Assembly (NCBI GenBank): GCA_005883115.1 | Contig: VAZQ01000370.1 | Span: 2,859 to 11,421, forward strand | DNA: 8,563 nucleotides | Reading direction: 5' to 3' | DNA from: Alphaproteobacteria bacterium | GTDB taxonomy: Bacteria > Pseudomonadota > Alphaproteobacteria > Rhizobiales > Xanthobacteraceae | In this document: positions 1 to 6,595 of the stretch, one piece after another | Layout of the letters: every line of letters starts with the position of its first letter | How positions within the stretch are numbered: the stretch's first letter is position 1 | Program-made: the position numbers and the translations under genes | Notes under the pieces: generated by a model | What the model was told of the DNA's origin: nothing | The model's database searches: none | What the model saw: the letters and a program-made list of their open reading frames with translations, nothing else

Positions 1-1032
1 AGTTGCGCGGCATGCCCATCGTCAACACGGCGATGCTCGCCTTCGGCACCTTGATCGCCAGCGTGGTCGGGACCACAGGCGCGGCCATGATTCTGATTCG
101 GCCGCTCATCCGCGCCAACGCGCCGCGTCTTCACAATGTTCACGTCGTCGTGTTCTTCATCTTTCTCGTGGCCAATATCGGCGGCGCACTCTCCCCGCTC
201 GGCGATCCGCCGCTTTTCGTCGGCTTTCTGCACGGCGTTGATTTCTTCTGGACTACGCGCCAGCTGTGGTTCGAAACCGCGCTGGTTGCCGGCATCGTGC
301 TCGCGGTCTTTGCCGCCCTCGACCTGTGGCACTACCGCAACGACCGGCTGGTCGCGACCGTTGGCGAAGGCAAGCGACCAATGCACATCAGTGTCAGCGG
401 CAGCATCAATCTCCTGCTGCTCGCGGGCATCATCACCGCCATTCTCGGCGCGGCAGCATGGAAGCCGGCGACGAGTGTCGATGTCTACGGCACGAACCTC
501 GAGCTGCAAAACATCGCCCGCGACGCTGCACTGGTGCTGATCGCGATCCTTTCGCTCGCGCTCACGCCGAGTGAGCACCGCGAGGCCAACGGGTTCACCT
601 GGGAGCCGATCGCGGAAGTCGCCATCCTGTTTGCCGGCATCTTCACCTGCATCATTCTTCGCCTGGCTCCTTGCCGCCGTTACCACTCGCGACGGCAACC
701 CGCACGAGATCGCCTATTTTTGGCTCACCGGCGCGCTCTCCGCGTTTCTCGACAACGCGCCGACCTATCTGGTGTTCTTCGAGCTCGCCGGCGGCGACGC
801 GCGTGAACTGATGGGGCCGCTTGCGGGAACGCTCGCGGCGATCTCCATGGGCGCGGTCTACATGGGCGCCATGACCTATATCGGCAATGCGCCGAACTTC
901 ATGATCTATGCCATCGCGGTGGAGCGCGGCATCAAGATGCCGAGTTTTTTCGGCTATATGCTCTACTCGGCGGTCGTGCTGCTGCCGGTTTTCATCCTGC
1001 TCACTTTCGTCTTGCTCGCGAGGGCCGCCTAG
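1..1032 (+). pseudogene. Na+/H+ antiporter, CitMHS_2-like; 5'-truncated by window edge and frameshifted
   Basis: This is an integral inner-membrane ion transporter of the putative citrate/sodium:proton antiporter type. The first reading frame (codons from position 3) gives hydrophobic helices and the family-like segments ASVVGTTGAAMILIRP, GGALSPLGDPPLF and FAGIFTCII, up to about position 656. It then turns into an Arg-rich nonsense tail that stops at 806. From about position 658 the next frame continues the protein with FAWLLAAVTTRDG, FLDNAPTYLVFF, YIGNAPNFMIYAIA and a last hydrophobic helix, stopping at a TAG at 1030-1032. From memory, intact relatives have about 12-14 more residues at the junction (PVLAML...). 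The simplest reading is therefore a deletion of 3n+2 bases rather than a one-base slip. The N-terminal third lies outside the window, and the TTG at position 3 is not a real start. It could be a true pseudogene or an assembly error. Family confidence is good; the inactive state is an inference. Confidence 0.8.
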
Positions 1033-1483
1033 CCGCGCGCGTCGTGCGCCGTTTATTCGGAGCCTTGGAGGCCGACCTCGGTCGTGCAGCGGCCGGCAAT
1101 GCCGCGACTGCCTCAATCTCGATGAGCGCGCCGTCTCGCGCCAGGCCGGAAATAGCGATGGTGGTGCTTGCCGGGCGATTGTCCGCAGCGAGGTAGCTGT
1201 CGCGCACCTCGCGAAAGGCCGGCAAGTGCGCGCGATCCACCAGATAGTTGTTGAACTTCACGACGTGACGGAAGTCCGCGCCGACCGCGGCCAGCGCGTG
1301 CTTCAGGTTCTCGAACGCCTGCACCGCCTGTCGCCGAATGTCGCTGCCGAGCTTGCCTTCGCGATCGATGCCGAGCTGACCTGCGACATAGACGAGACGC
1401 GCTGGCGTGGTGATCTCGACCACGTGGGTGTAGCCGGGCGGCTTTCCCAGCGCTTGCGGATTGATGAATCGGATCTGGCTCAT
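1001..1483 (-). CDS. RidA/YjgF/UK114-family protein with basic C-terminal tail
   Basis: The product is 160 aa. Residues 1-130 form a Rid-family domain, including VYVAGQLGID near residues 32-40, VVKFNNYLVD at 74-83, and the closing strand IEIEAVA at 121-127. Archetypal RidA deaminates reactive 2-aminoacrylate imines using an arginine before the final strand (E. coli Arg105, context PARS). Here the matching context reads RPASTT, with Ser106 at that site. Imine deaminase activity is therefore doubtful, and a Rid subfamily without the arginine is more likely. Residues 131-160 are an extension with 13 Arg/Lys and no acidic residue. Its last ten or so codons lie antisense over the 3' end of the antiporter gene (32-base overlap). 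The ATG at 1483 has a strong Shine-Dalgarno (GAGAGGAGA at 1488-1496). It is the last gene of the - strand run, 39 bases after the FAD oxidase gene. Confidence 0.85.
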   Translation of the reverse strand: MSQIRFINPQALGKPPGYTHVVEITTPARLVYVAGQLGIDREGKLGSDIRRQAVQAFENLKHALAAVGADFRHVVKFNNYLVDRAHLPAFREVRDSYLAADNRPASTTIAISGLARDGALIEIEAVAALPAAARPRSASKAPNKRRTTRAARRPSRARRK

Positions 1484-1522
1484 GCGGTCTCCTCTCGGCT
1501 CATGCCTTCCTGTGTGAGGGGC

Positions 1523-2617
1523 TCAACTCGACAGATCGCGCACGACGTCCTCGGCAATCGAGAGCGAGCACGTGAGTCCCGGCGACTCGATCCCGAAGAG
1601 ATGCACGATGCGCGCGAGACCGTGCTGCTGCGGCCCCTCGATCATGAAATCGGCCGCCGGCTCGCCCGGACCCGTAAGCTTCGGCCTGATCCCGCAATAG
1701 TCGGGCACAAGCGAATTGTCCGGCAGTCCCGGCCAATAATCGCGGATGCGCTGGTAGAACGCGAGCGCGCGACTTTTGTCCACGTCATAATCCTCGCGCT
1801 CGATCCATTCGACATCCGGGCCGAAGCGCATGCGCCCGGCGAGATCGAGCGTCACGTGCACGCCGAGCCCACCCGGCACCGGCACCGGATAAATCAGCCG
1901 CGAGAAGACCGGCTGGCCGGAGAAGCCGAAATAATTGCCCTTGGCAAGCACGAGCCGCGGCACGCGGTCGGAGGAATAGCTTTCGGTCGCGCGTGCCAGG
2001 CGCTGGGCGCCCAGGCCGGCGCAATTGACGGCGGCATCGAAGCTGAGCCACTGCGGCTCGCTGCCGCCGACCGCGGCCTCCCAGCCGCCGCGCGCGGGCC
2101 GTAACCGCTCGATCGGGCTATTGAATGCGATCATGCCGCCGCGGTCTTCGAGGTCGCCGCGCAGCGCCAGCATAAAACGGTGACTGTCGATGATTCCGGT
2201 TTCCGGCGAGTGCATCGCGGCGACGCAGGCAAGCGCCGGCTCGAGACGCTTGGCCGTGGCGACGTCGACAATCTCGACCCCTTCGACGCCGTTGAGCTGC
2301 GCCTGCTTATATACCGCTTCCAATCGCTCGATTTCGCTCGCGTTGGTGGCGACGACAAGCTTGCCGCATTTGCGGTGCGGCACGCCGTGCGAGGCGCAGA
2401 ATTCGTAGAGCATGCGCCGTCCGCGCGGGCAGTAATAGGCGCGCCGCGAACCGGTCGGATAATAAAGGCCGGCGTGGATGACCTCGCTGTTGCGCGAGGA
2501 CACCCCGGTGCCGATGCCTGAGGCGGCTTCCGCGACCACCACGTCGTGGCCGGCGATCGCCGCCGCGCGGGCAATTGCCAGCCCGACCACGCCCGCTCCG
2601 ACCACCAACACCTGCAT
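1523..2617 (-). CDS. lhgO: FAD-dependent oxidoreductase, L-2-hydroxyglutarate oxidase-like
   Basis: This 364-aa flavoprotein belongs to the DAO/GlcD-type fold family. The N-terminal Rossmann motif GAGVVG is at residues 7-12, and Glu30 at the end of the second strand fits ribose binding of FAD. SSRNSEVIHAGLYY (40-53) closely resembles the conserved region of L-2-hydroxyglutarate dehydrogenases/oxidases. The C-terminal CGIRPKL (308-314) and HLFGIESPGLTCSLSI (339-354) match the FAD-closing segment of that family. The expected reaction is oxidation of L-2-hydroxyglutarate to 2-oxoglutarate, a metabolite-repair step, with electrons passed to oxygen or the respiratory chain. No signal peptide is visible. 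The ATG at 2617 places the nucleotide-binding strand right at the N-terminus, as expected. Upstream is a G-rich sequence (GGGGTAGG) that could act as ribosome binding site. Substrate assignment is by family resemblance; a related 2-hydroxyacid or amino-acid oxidase cannot be excluded. Confidence 0.8.
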   Translation of the reverse strand: MQVLVVGAGVVGLAIARAAAIAGHDVVVAEAASGIGTGVSSRNSEVIHAGLYYPTGSRRAYYCPRGRRMLYEFCASHGVPHRKCGKLVVATNASEIERLEAVYKQAQLNGVEGVEIVDVATAKRLEPALACVAAMHSPETGIIDSHRFMLALRGDLEDRGGMIAFNSPIERLRPARGGWEAAVGGSEPQWLSFDAAVNCAGLGAQRLARATESYSSDRVPRLVLAKGNYFGFSGQPVFSRLIYPVPVPGGLGVHVTLDLAGRMRFGPDVEWIEREDYDVDKSRALAFYQRIRDYWPGLPDNSLVPDYCGIRPKLTGPGEPAADFMIEGPQQHGLARIVHLFGIESPGLTCSLSIAEDVVRDLSS

Positions 2618-2745
2618 CCAACCTACCCCGCGTCGACCGCTTCGCTCTGTGGCGAACCGGGATCAGCGATGCACCGCTTCGCTAACGCTCGCGCTGCACC
2701 GCATCCGGGACACGCGATTAATTTGATGCCCATCGCCTACCCCGC
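2618..2745. repeat. Intergenic segment with short interleaved direct repeats
   Basis: This 128-base gap between pobA and the FAD oxidase gene holds several short exact direct repeats. CCTACCCCGC occurs at 2622-2631 and 2736-2745 and bounds the segment. ACCGCTTCGCT occurs at 2636-2646 and 2673-2683. TGCACCGC occurs at 2670-2677 and 2695-2702. CCGGGA occurs at 2657-2662 and 2705-2710. A small stem (TTCGC 2641-2645 with GCGAA 2652-2656) is also present. The wording CCGCATCCGGGACACG resembles intergenic repeat elements that I recall from Bradyrhizobium-type genomes. The unit could therefore be a degenerate dispersed repeat inserted between two genes. No Rho-independent terminator with a T-run is seen in it. 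Confidence 0.4.
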
Positions 2746-3915
2746 TCATATCTCAACCGGAAGCCCCGCGTAATTCTCTGCCAGCGAGCGCATAGCCGCT
2801 TCCGAGCTCGTCACATAATCGAGCTCGGCGAGCTGGCGCTTACGATCAAAGGCATTGTGGGTCGCATCGAGATGAAACAGCTGCGTCATCCACCAGGAGA
2901 AGCGCTGCGCCTTCCAGACCCGCCGCAGGCACGTCGCCGAGTAGCGCTCGAGCAGGTCGCTGCGGCCGTTCCTATAAAACTCGGTTATCGCGCGGGCGAG
3001 CACGCTCACGTCCGCCAGCGCGAGATTCATGCCCTTCGCGCCGGTCGGGGGCTGGATGTGCGCGGAATCGCCAGCGAGGAAAAGCCGCCCATACTGCATC
3101 GGCTCGACCACGAAGCTGCGCATCGCGGTGATGCCCTTCTGCAGCATGGGGCCCTCCGCCAGTTTGCGCGTGCCGCCAATGCGCGCGTGCAGCTCATGCC
3201 AGATGCGCGCGTCCGGCCAGTTTTCGATGTCATCATCGGGGGCGCATTGCACATAGAGGCGCGACAAAGTGGGGGAGCGCATGGTGTAAAGCGCGAAACC
3301 ACGCTCGTGGTAGGCATAAATCAGCTCATGCTCGGGCGGGGGAGATTCGGAGAGAATGCCGACCCAGCCGAATGGATATTCGCGATCATAGGCGGTGAGC
3401 GCAGTCGCCGGAATGCTCGGCCGGCAAATGCCATGAAAGCCGTCGCAGCCGCCGATGAAGTCACAAGCGAGTTCGACATCGCCGCCCTCGTGCCGGAAGC
3501 GAATCTTCGGCGCGCGGCCGACGAAATCGTGGATGCTCACGTCGCTCGTCTCGAACAAAATGGTTCCGCCGTCGGCGAGCCGCCGGGCGACCAAATCCTT
3601 TATGACCTCCTGCTGGCCGTAGATGGTCACGCCCTTGCCGACCAGCTCGCGGAAATTGATGTAGTGCAGGGCACCACCGAACGCGAAATAAACGCCGTTG
3701 TGGAACATGCCTTCGTGTTGCATGCGCGTGCCGACGCCGGTTTCGACGAGCAAGTCGCTCGCCCATTGCTCGATGAGCCCGGCACGGATGCGGCTCTCGA
3801 TATAGTCGCGGCTGCGGTTTTCCAGGATCACACTCTCGATGCCCGCGCGGTGGAGCAGATGCGAGAGCATCAGCCCGGCGGGCCCGGCCCCGACGATACC
3901 GACTTGCGTGCGCAT
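2746..3915 (-). CDS. pobA: 4-hydroxybenzoate 3-monooxygenase (FAD)
   Basis: This 389-aa flavin monooxygenase hydroxylates 4-hydroxybenzoate to protocatechuate with NAD(P)H and O2, feeding the beta-ketoadipate pathway. Seen: the FAD motif GAGPAG (9-14); RIRAGLIEQ (42-50, Arg44 as in Pseudomonas PobA); GCDGFHG (156-162); LFLAGDSAHIQPPTGAKG (278-295); and RFSWWMTQLF (338-347). Substrate-site residues match by alignment: Tyr200, Arg213, Tyr221, Pro290 and Tyr382 correspond to Tyr201, Arg214, Tyr222, Pro293 and Tyr385. Thr211 replaces the usual Ser212 but keeps a hydroxyl. I chose the ATG at 3915 because the protein then begins MRTQV, like relatives, with GGGTGA five bases upstream. A GTG at 3924 would add three residues and also has G-rich sequence upstream. 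It follows the gamma-lyase gene by 4-13 bases, so co-transcription is likely. No pobR-like regulator or other aromatic gene is in the window. Confidence 0.93.
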   Translation of the reverse strand: MRTQVGIVGAGPAGLMLSHLLHRAGIESVILENRSRDYIESRIRAGLIEQWASDLLVETGVGTRMQHEGMFHNGVYFAFGGALHYINFRELVGKGVTIYGQQEVIKDLVARRLADGGTILFETSDVSIHDFVGRAPKIRFRHEGGDVELACDFIGGCDGFHGICRPSIPATALTAYDREYPFGWVGILSESPPPEHELIYAYHERGFALYTMRSPTLSRLYVQCAPDDDIENWPDARIWHELHARIGGTRKLAEGPMLQKGITAMRSFVVEPMQYGRLFLAGDSAHIQPPTGAKGMNLALADVSVLARAITEFYRNGRSDLLERYSATCLRRVWKAQRFSWWMTQLFHLDATHNAFDRKRQLAELDYVTSSEAAMRSLAENYAGLPVEI

Positions 3916-3928
3916 GTTATTCACCCGG

Positions 3929-5089
3929 CTACCCCAGCGCGGCGCTGAGATCGGCGATCAAATCGTCGGCGTCCTCGATACCGACCGAAAGCCGCACCAA
4001 AGTGTCGCCGATGCCCAGCTCCGCGCGAACCTCGGCGGGCACCGAGCCGTGGGTCATGAGCGCAGGGTGCTCGATCAGGCTCTCGACCCCGCCGAGACTT
4101 TCCGCCAAGGCGAACAGCCGGCATCGCTCGAGGAAGCGGCGGGCGTCGTCGAGCGTGCCGGTAAGCTCGGCCGAGATCATGCCGCCGAAGCCGTGCATCT
4201 GCTTCTTGGCCAGCGCGTGCTGGGGATGGCTCACGAGCCCCGGATAGAGCACGCGCCGGATTTTGGGGTGGCGTTCGAGCCACGCGGCGATTTTCAGCGC
4301 CGAGGCGCAATGCCGTTCCATGCGCAGCGCCAGCGTCTTGAGCCCGCGCAGCGCCAGGAACGAATCGAAGGGCCCTTGGATGGCGCCGACGGCGTTCTGC
4401 AGAAATTTCAGTTTATCGCTGAGCTCGGCATTTGCGCCCACGATCGCCACGCCGCCGACCATGTCGGAATGGCCGTTGAGATATTTTGTCGTCGAGTGCA
4501 CGACGAGATCAAAGCCAAGTTCGAGCGGGCGCTGGATGTAGGGCGTAGCGAACGTGTTGTCGGCGGCCGCCAAGATGCCGCGCTTTTTCGCAATCGCCGC
4601 CACACATTCCAGCTCGACGAGCTTGAGCAACGGGTTGGTCGGGGTTTCGATCCAAATGAGGCGGGTATCTTTTCCGATCGCCGCCTCGATTCCAGTGGCA
4701 TCGGTGAGATCGTGATAGCTGACCTTGAGCCCCATCGAGCGCTTGCGCACGCGCTCGAACAGCCGCCGCGAGCCGCCATAGAGGTCGTCCACAGCAACAA
4801 TATGGGAGCCCTGCTCGAGGCACTCGAGGGTGGTCGAGATCGCGGCCAAGCCCGAGGCGAAGGCGAATGCCGCGCTGCCTCCTTCGAGATCGGCGATGCA
4901 GCGTTCGAATGCCATGCGCGTCGGGTTCTTGGTGCGGGCGTAGTCGTAGCCCTTGTGCACTCCCGGGCTCTGCTGAAGGTAAGTCGAGGTGGTGTAGATC
5001 GGCATCATGACGGCGCCGGTCGTGGGATCCGGTTCTTGGCCGGCGTGGATGCAGCGCGTCGAGAAATCGAGCTGGTTTGTTTGTGCCAT
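3929..5089 (-). CDS. Cystathionine gamma-lyase/gamma-synthase (PLP-dependent)
   Basis: The product is a 386-aa Cys/Met-metabolism PLP enzyme of fold type I. Lys202 in HSTTKY is the expected Schiff-base lysine. YDYARTKNPTR (48-58) supplies the Tyr and Arg that bind cofactor phosphate across the dimer. Tyr104 in DDLYGG should stack on the PLP ring, Asp177 in AADNTF should bind its pyridine nitrogen, and Arg366 in VRLSVG should bind substrate carboxylate. ESLGGVESLIEHP and the end of the protein strongly resemble human cystathionine gamma-lyase; Asp49, Arg109 and Glu336 fall at its specificity positions Glu59, Arg119 and Glu339. Sequence alone does not separate lyase from synthase. The cystathionine beta-synthase gene directly upstream favours the lyase, which makes cysteine from cystathionine. 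The ATG at 5089 has GAGG five bases upstream. The stop lies only 4-13 bases before pobA. Confidence 0.9.
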   Translation of the reverse strand: MAQTNQLDFSTRCIHAGQEPDPTTGAVMMPIYTTSTYLQQSPGVHKGYDYARTKNPTRMAFERCIADLEGGSAAFAFASGLAAISTTLECLEQGSHIVAVDDLYGGSRRLFERVRKRSMGLKVSYHDLTDATGIEAAIGKDTRLIWIETPTNPLLKLVELECVAAIAKKRGILAAADNTFATPYIQRPLELGFDLVVHSTTKYLNGHSDMVGGVAIVGANAELSDKLKFLQNAVGAIQGPFDSFLALRGLKTLALRMERHCASALKIAAWLERHPKIRRVLYPGLVSHPQHALAKKQMHGFGGMISAELTGTLDDARRFLERCRLFALAESLGGVESLIEHPALMTHGSVPAEVRAELGIGDTLVRLSVGIEDADDLIADLSAALG

Positions 5090-5201
5090 TCAAGCCTCGC
5101 AATCCCCGTCATCACCGGCGTAAGCAGACGATTCACTGATCAGTCATGCGCGGGCCTAGTGTATAGCCCATGCGCTTTGCGCAGGCGCGAGGGTCCCAGC
5201 A
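5090..5201 (-). promoter_or_regulatory. Possible internal promoter/operator region before the gamma-lyase gene
   Basis: This is the 112-base gap between the two transsulfuration genes. It holds the 10-base perfect palindrome ACTGATCAGT at 5135-5144 and a TGCGC-TTT-GCGCA hairpin at 5171-5183. Read on the - strand it also has a TATACA sequence (5165-5160) that could be a -10 box, but no good -35 element stands at the right distance. The palindrome would lie just downstream of such a start, where an operator could sit. All of this is weak. The gap length is the main reason to suspect a separate promoter. Confidence 0.2.
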
Positions 5202-6572
5202 TCAAATCGCAATCCGAAAATAATTGATGAGGTCGAGGCGCGTGGCCACGCCAAGAAATTGATCGCCGTCCATCACAATGGCGACGTAGTCCTTGCGGAA
5301 CAGCGGCAAAAGATCGGCGATCGGCGCATCGGCGGAAATCGTCTCGAGCCGTGTCACCATCACCTGCTTGACCGGGCGCGCAAAGGCCGCGTTGGGATCG
5401 TCGCGCGCGGTGATGAGCGCGGCCAACACGTCGCTCTCGTCGACCAGGCCGACGACGTGCCCGCTCTCGTCGATGACCGGAACGTGCGAGACGTCGGCCG
5501 AGCGCATGCGTGCGAAGACGGTGCGTAGATTATCGTCGGGCCGGACAACCACCGCAGTGCCCTCGCTGTAGCGGCTGACGACGACGTCGCGCACAGTGCC
5601 GTGCCGGTCGGGATGGCTCCAGCCTTCCTGGGCAAGGAAGATGGGGTTAAAAACTTTGGACAGATACTTGGCCCCGGAATCGCAGACGAGGCTCACGACC
5701 CGCTTCGGCGCCGCCTGCGCGCGGCAATAGCGCAGCGCCGCGGCCAGGAGCGTCCCGGAGGAAGAGCCGGCAAGCACGCCTTCGGCGCGCAACAGGTCGC
5801 GCGCGCAGGCAAAGCTTTCGGCATCGGGAATCGCAAATGCGTGGGATAGAAGATCGAGATCGGCATTCGGCGGCACGAAATCTTCGCCGATACCCTCGAC
5901 TGCCCAGCTTCCGGCTTGCCCCATCCGCCCTGTCTCGACGTAAGGCGCGAGCACGGAGCCTTCCGGATCGGCAAGAATCATCGCGGTCTTCGGCGAGGCG
6001 TCGCGCATGAAGCGGCCGATGCCGGTCAGGGTTCCGCCCGAGCCGACGCCGACCACGATGGCGTCGACGTCGCCATCCATCTGGCGCAGGATCTCCGGGC
6101 CGGTCGTCGTCTCATGCGCCTGCGGATTGGCCGGATTGGCGAACTGGTTGACGAAGAAAGCACCGGGTGTGCGGCGCGCGATTGTTTCAGCGAGATCCTG
6201 ATAGTAATCGGGATGGCCTTTGCCCACGTCCGAGCGCGTGGTGACCACCTCGGCGCCCATCGCCTTGGCGTGCAACACCTTCTCGCGCGCCATTTTGTCG
6301 GGAACGACGAGCAGCGTACGATATCCCTTGCGTCCGCCTACTAGCGCGAGTCCGAGCCCCGTATTTCCGGCGGTGGCTTCGACGATCGTTCCGCCGGATT
6401 TGAGGCGGCCATCGGCTTCCGCCGCTTCGATCATGGTGCGGGCTGGACGGTCCTTGAGCGAGCCCGAAGGATTCGCGCTCTCGAGCTTGAGAAACAATCG
6501 GCACGCGCCGCGATCGATGCGCGTGACCTCGACGAGAGGCGTGTTGCCGATGAGATCGAGGACCGATGCCAT
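5202..6572 (-). CDS. cbs: Cystathionine beta-synthase, haem-less, with C-terminal CBS pair
   Basis: The product is a 456-aa fold-type II PLP enzyme. The catalytic part (about 1-315) begins SVLDLIGNTPLVEV. It has the PLP lysine in SANPSGSLKD (Lys40), the substrate loop TAGNTG (67-72), the phosphate-binding glycine loop GVGSGGTLTG (175-184) and CDSGAKYLSK (298-306). Residues about 327-455 form two CBS motifs (for example SHVPVIDESGHVVGLVDESD at 362-381), which usually bind adenosyl ligands and regulate activity. No N-terminal haem domain is present. The likely reaction is serine + homocysteine to cystathionine; a CBS-tailed O-acetylserine-type cysteine synthase is the alternative. The adjacent gamma-lyase supports the first. 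I chose the ATG at 6572 because the conserved N-terminus starts there. The frame stays open to 6668, but that stretch is antisense-free overlap with the hydrolase gene and matches nothing. It has only a weak Shine-Dalgarno and starts 23 bases after the hydrolase stop. Confidence 0.9.
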   Translation of the reverse strand: MASVLDLIGNTPLVEVTRIDRGACRLFLKLESANPSGSLKDRPARTMIEAAEADGRLKSGGTIVEATAGNTGLGLALVGGRKGYRTLLVVPDKMAREKVLHAKAMGAEVVTTRSDVGKGHPDYYQDLAETIARRTPGAFFVNQFANPANPQAHETTTGPEILRQMDGDVDAIVVGVGSGGTLTGIGRFMRDASPKTAMILADPEGSVLAPYVETGRMGQAGSWAVEGIGEDFVPPNADLDLLSHAFAIPDAESFACARDLLRAEGVLAGSSSGTLLAAALRYCRAQAAPKRVVSLVCDSGAKYLSKVFNPIFLAQEGWSHPDRHGTVRDVVVSRYSEGTAVVVRPDDNLRTVFARMRSADVSHVPVIDESGHVVGLVDESDVLAALITARDDPNAAFARPVKQVMVTRLETISADAPIADLLPLFRKDYVAIVMDGDQFLGVATRLDLINYFRIAI

Positions 6573-6595
6573 GATGATGCGGGCCGTCGCGCCGC

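Noticed and set aside
571..806. Two overlapping antiporter frames read as two separate genes
   Set aside because: The overlap is only a by-product of the frameshift. Upstream of about 658 the second frame is nonsense, and downstream of about 656 the first frame is nonsense.
1480..1503. Seven-codon mini-ORF (MSREETA) whose TGA overlaps the Rid gene ATG
   Set aside because: It has no clear ribosome binding site of its own, and so short a frame is expected by chance. The sequence is better explained as the Rid gene's Shine-Dalgarno region.
908..2104. Long + strand open frame (398 codons) across the Rid and FAD oxidase genes
   Set aside because: It is antisense to two recognisable genes. The translation is Arg/His/Ala-rich with no family resemblance, which is typical of the opposite strand of GC-rich coding DNA.
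2857..3948. Long + strand open frame (363 codons) opposite pobA
   Set aside because: The - strand carries an unmistakable PobA protein. The antisense frame has low-complexity composition and no motif.
5171..5183. TGCGC-TTT-GCGCA hairpin after the beta-synthase stop as a terminator
   Set aside because: The stem is only five base pairs and no T-run follows on the - strand, so a Rho-independent terminator is not supported.
3839..5227. Long + strand open frame (462 codons) opposite the gamma-lyase gene
   Set aside because: It is an antisense shadow of a well-conserved PLP enzyme. No domain is recognisable and no ribosome binding site stands out.
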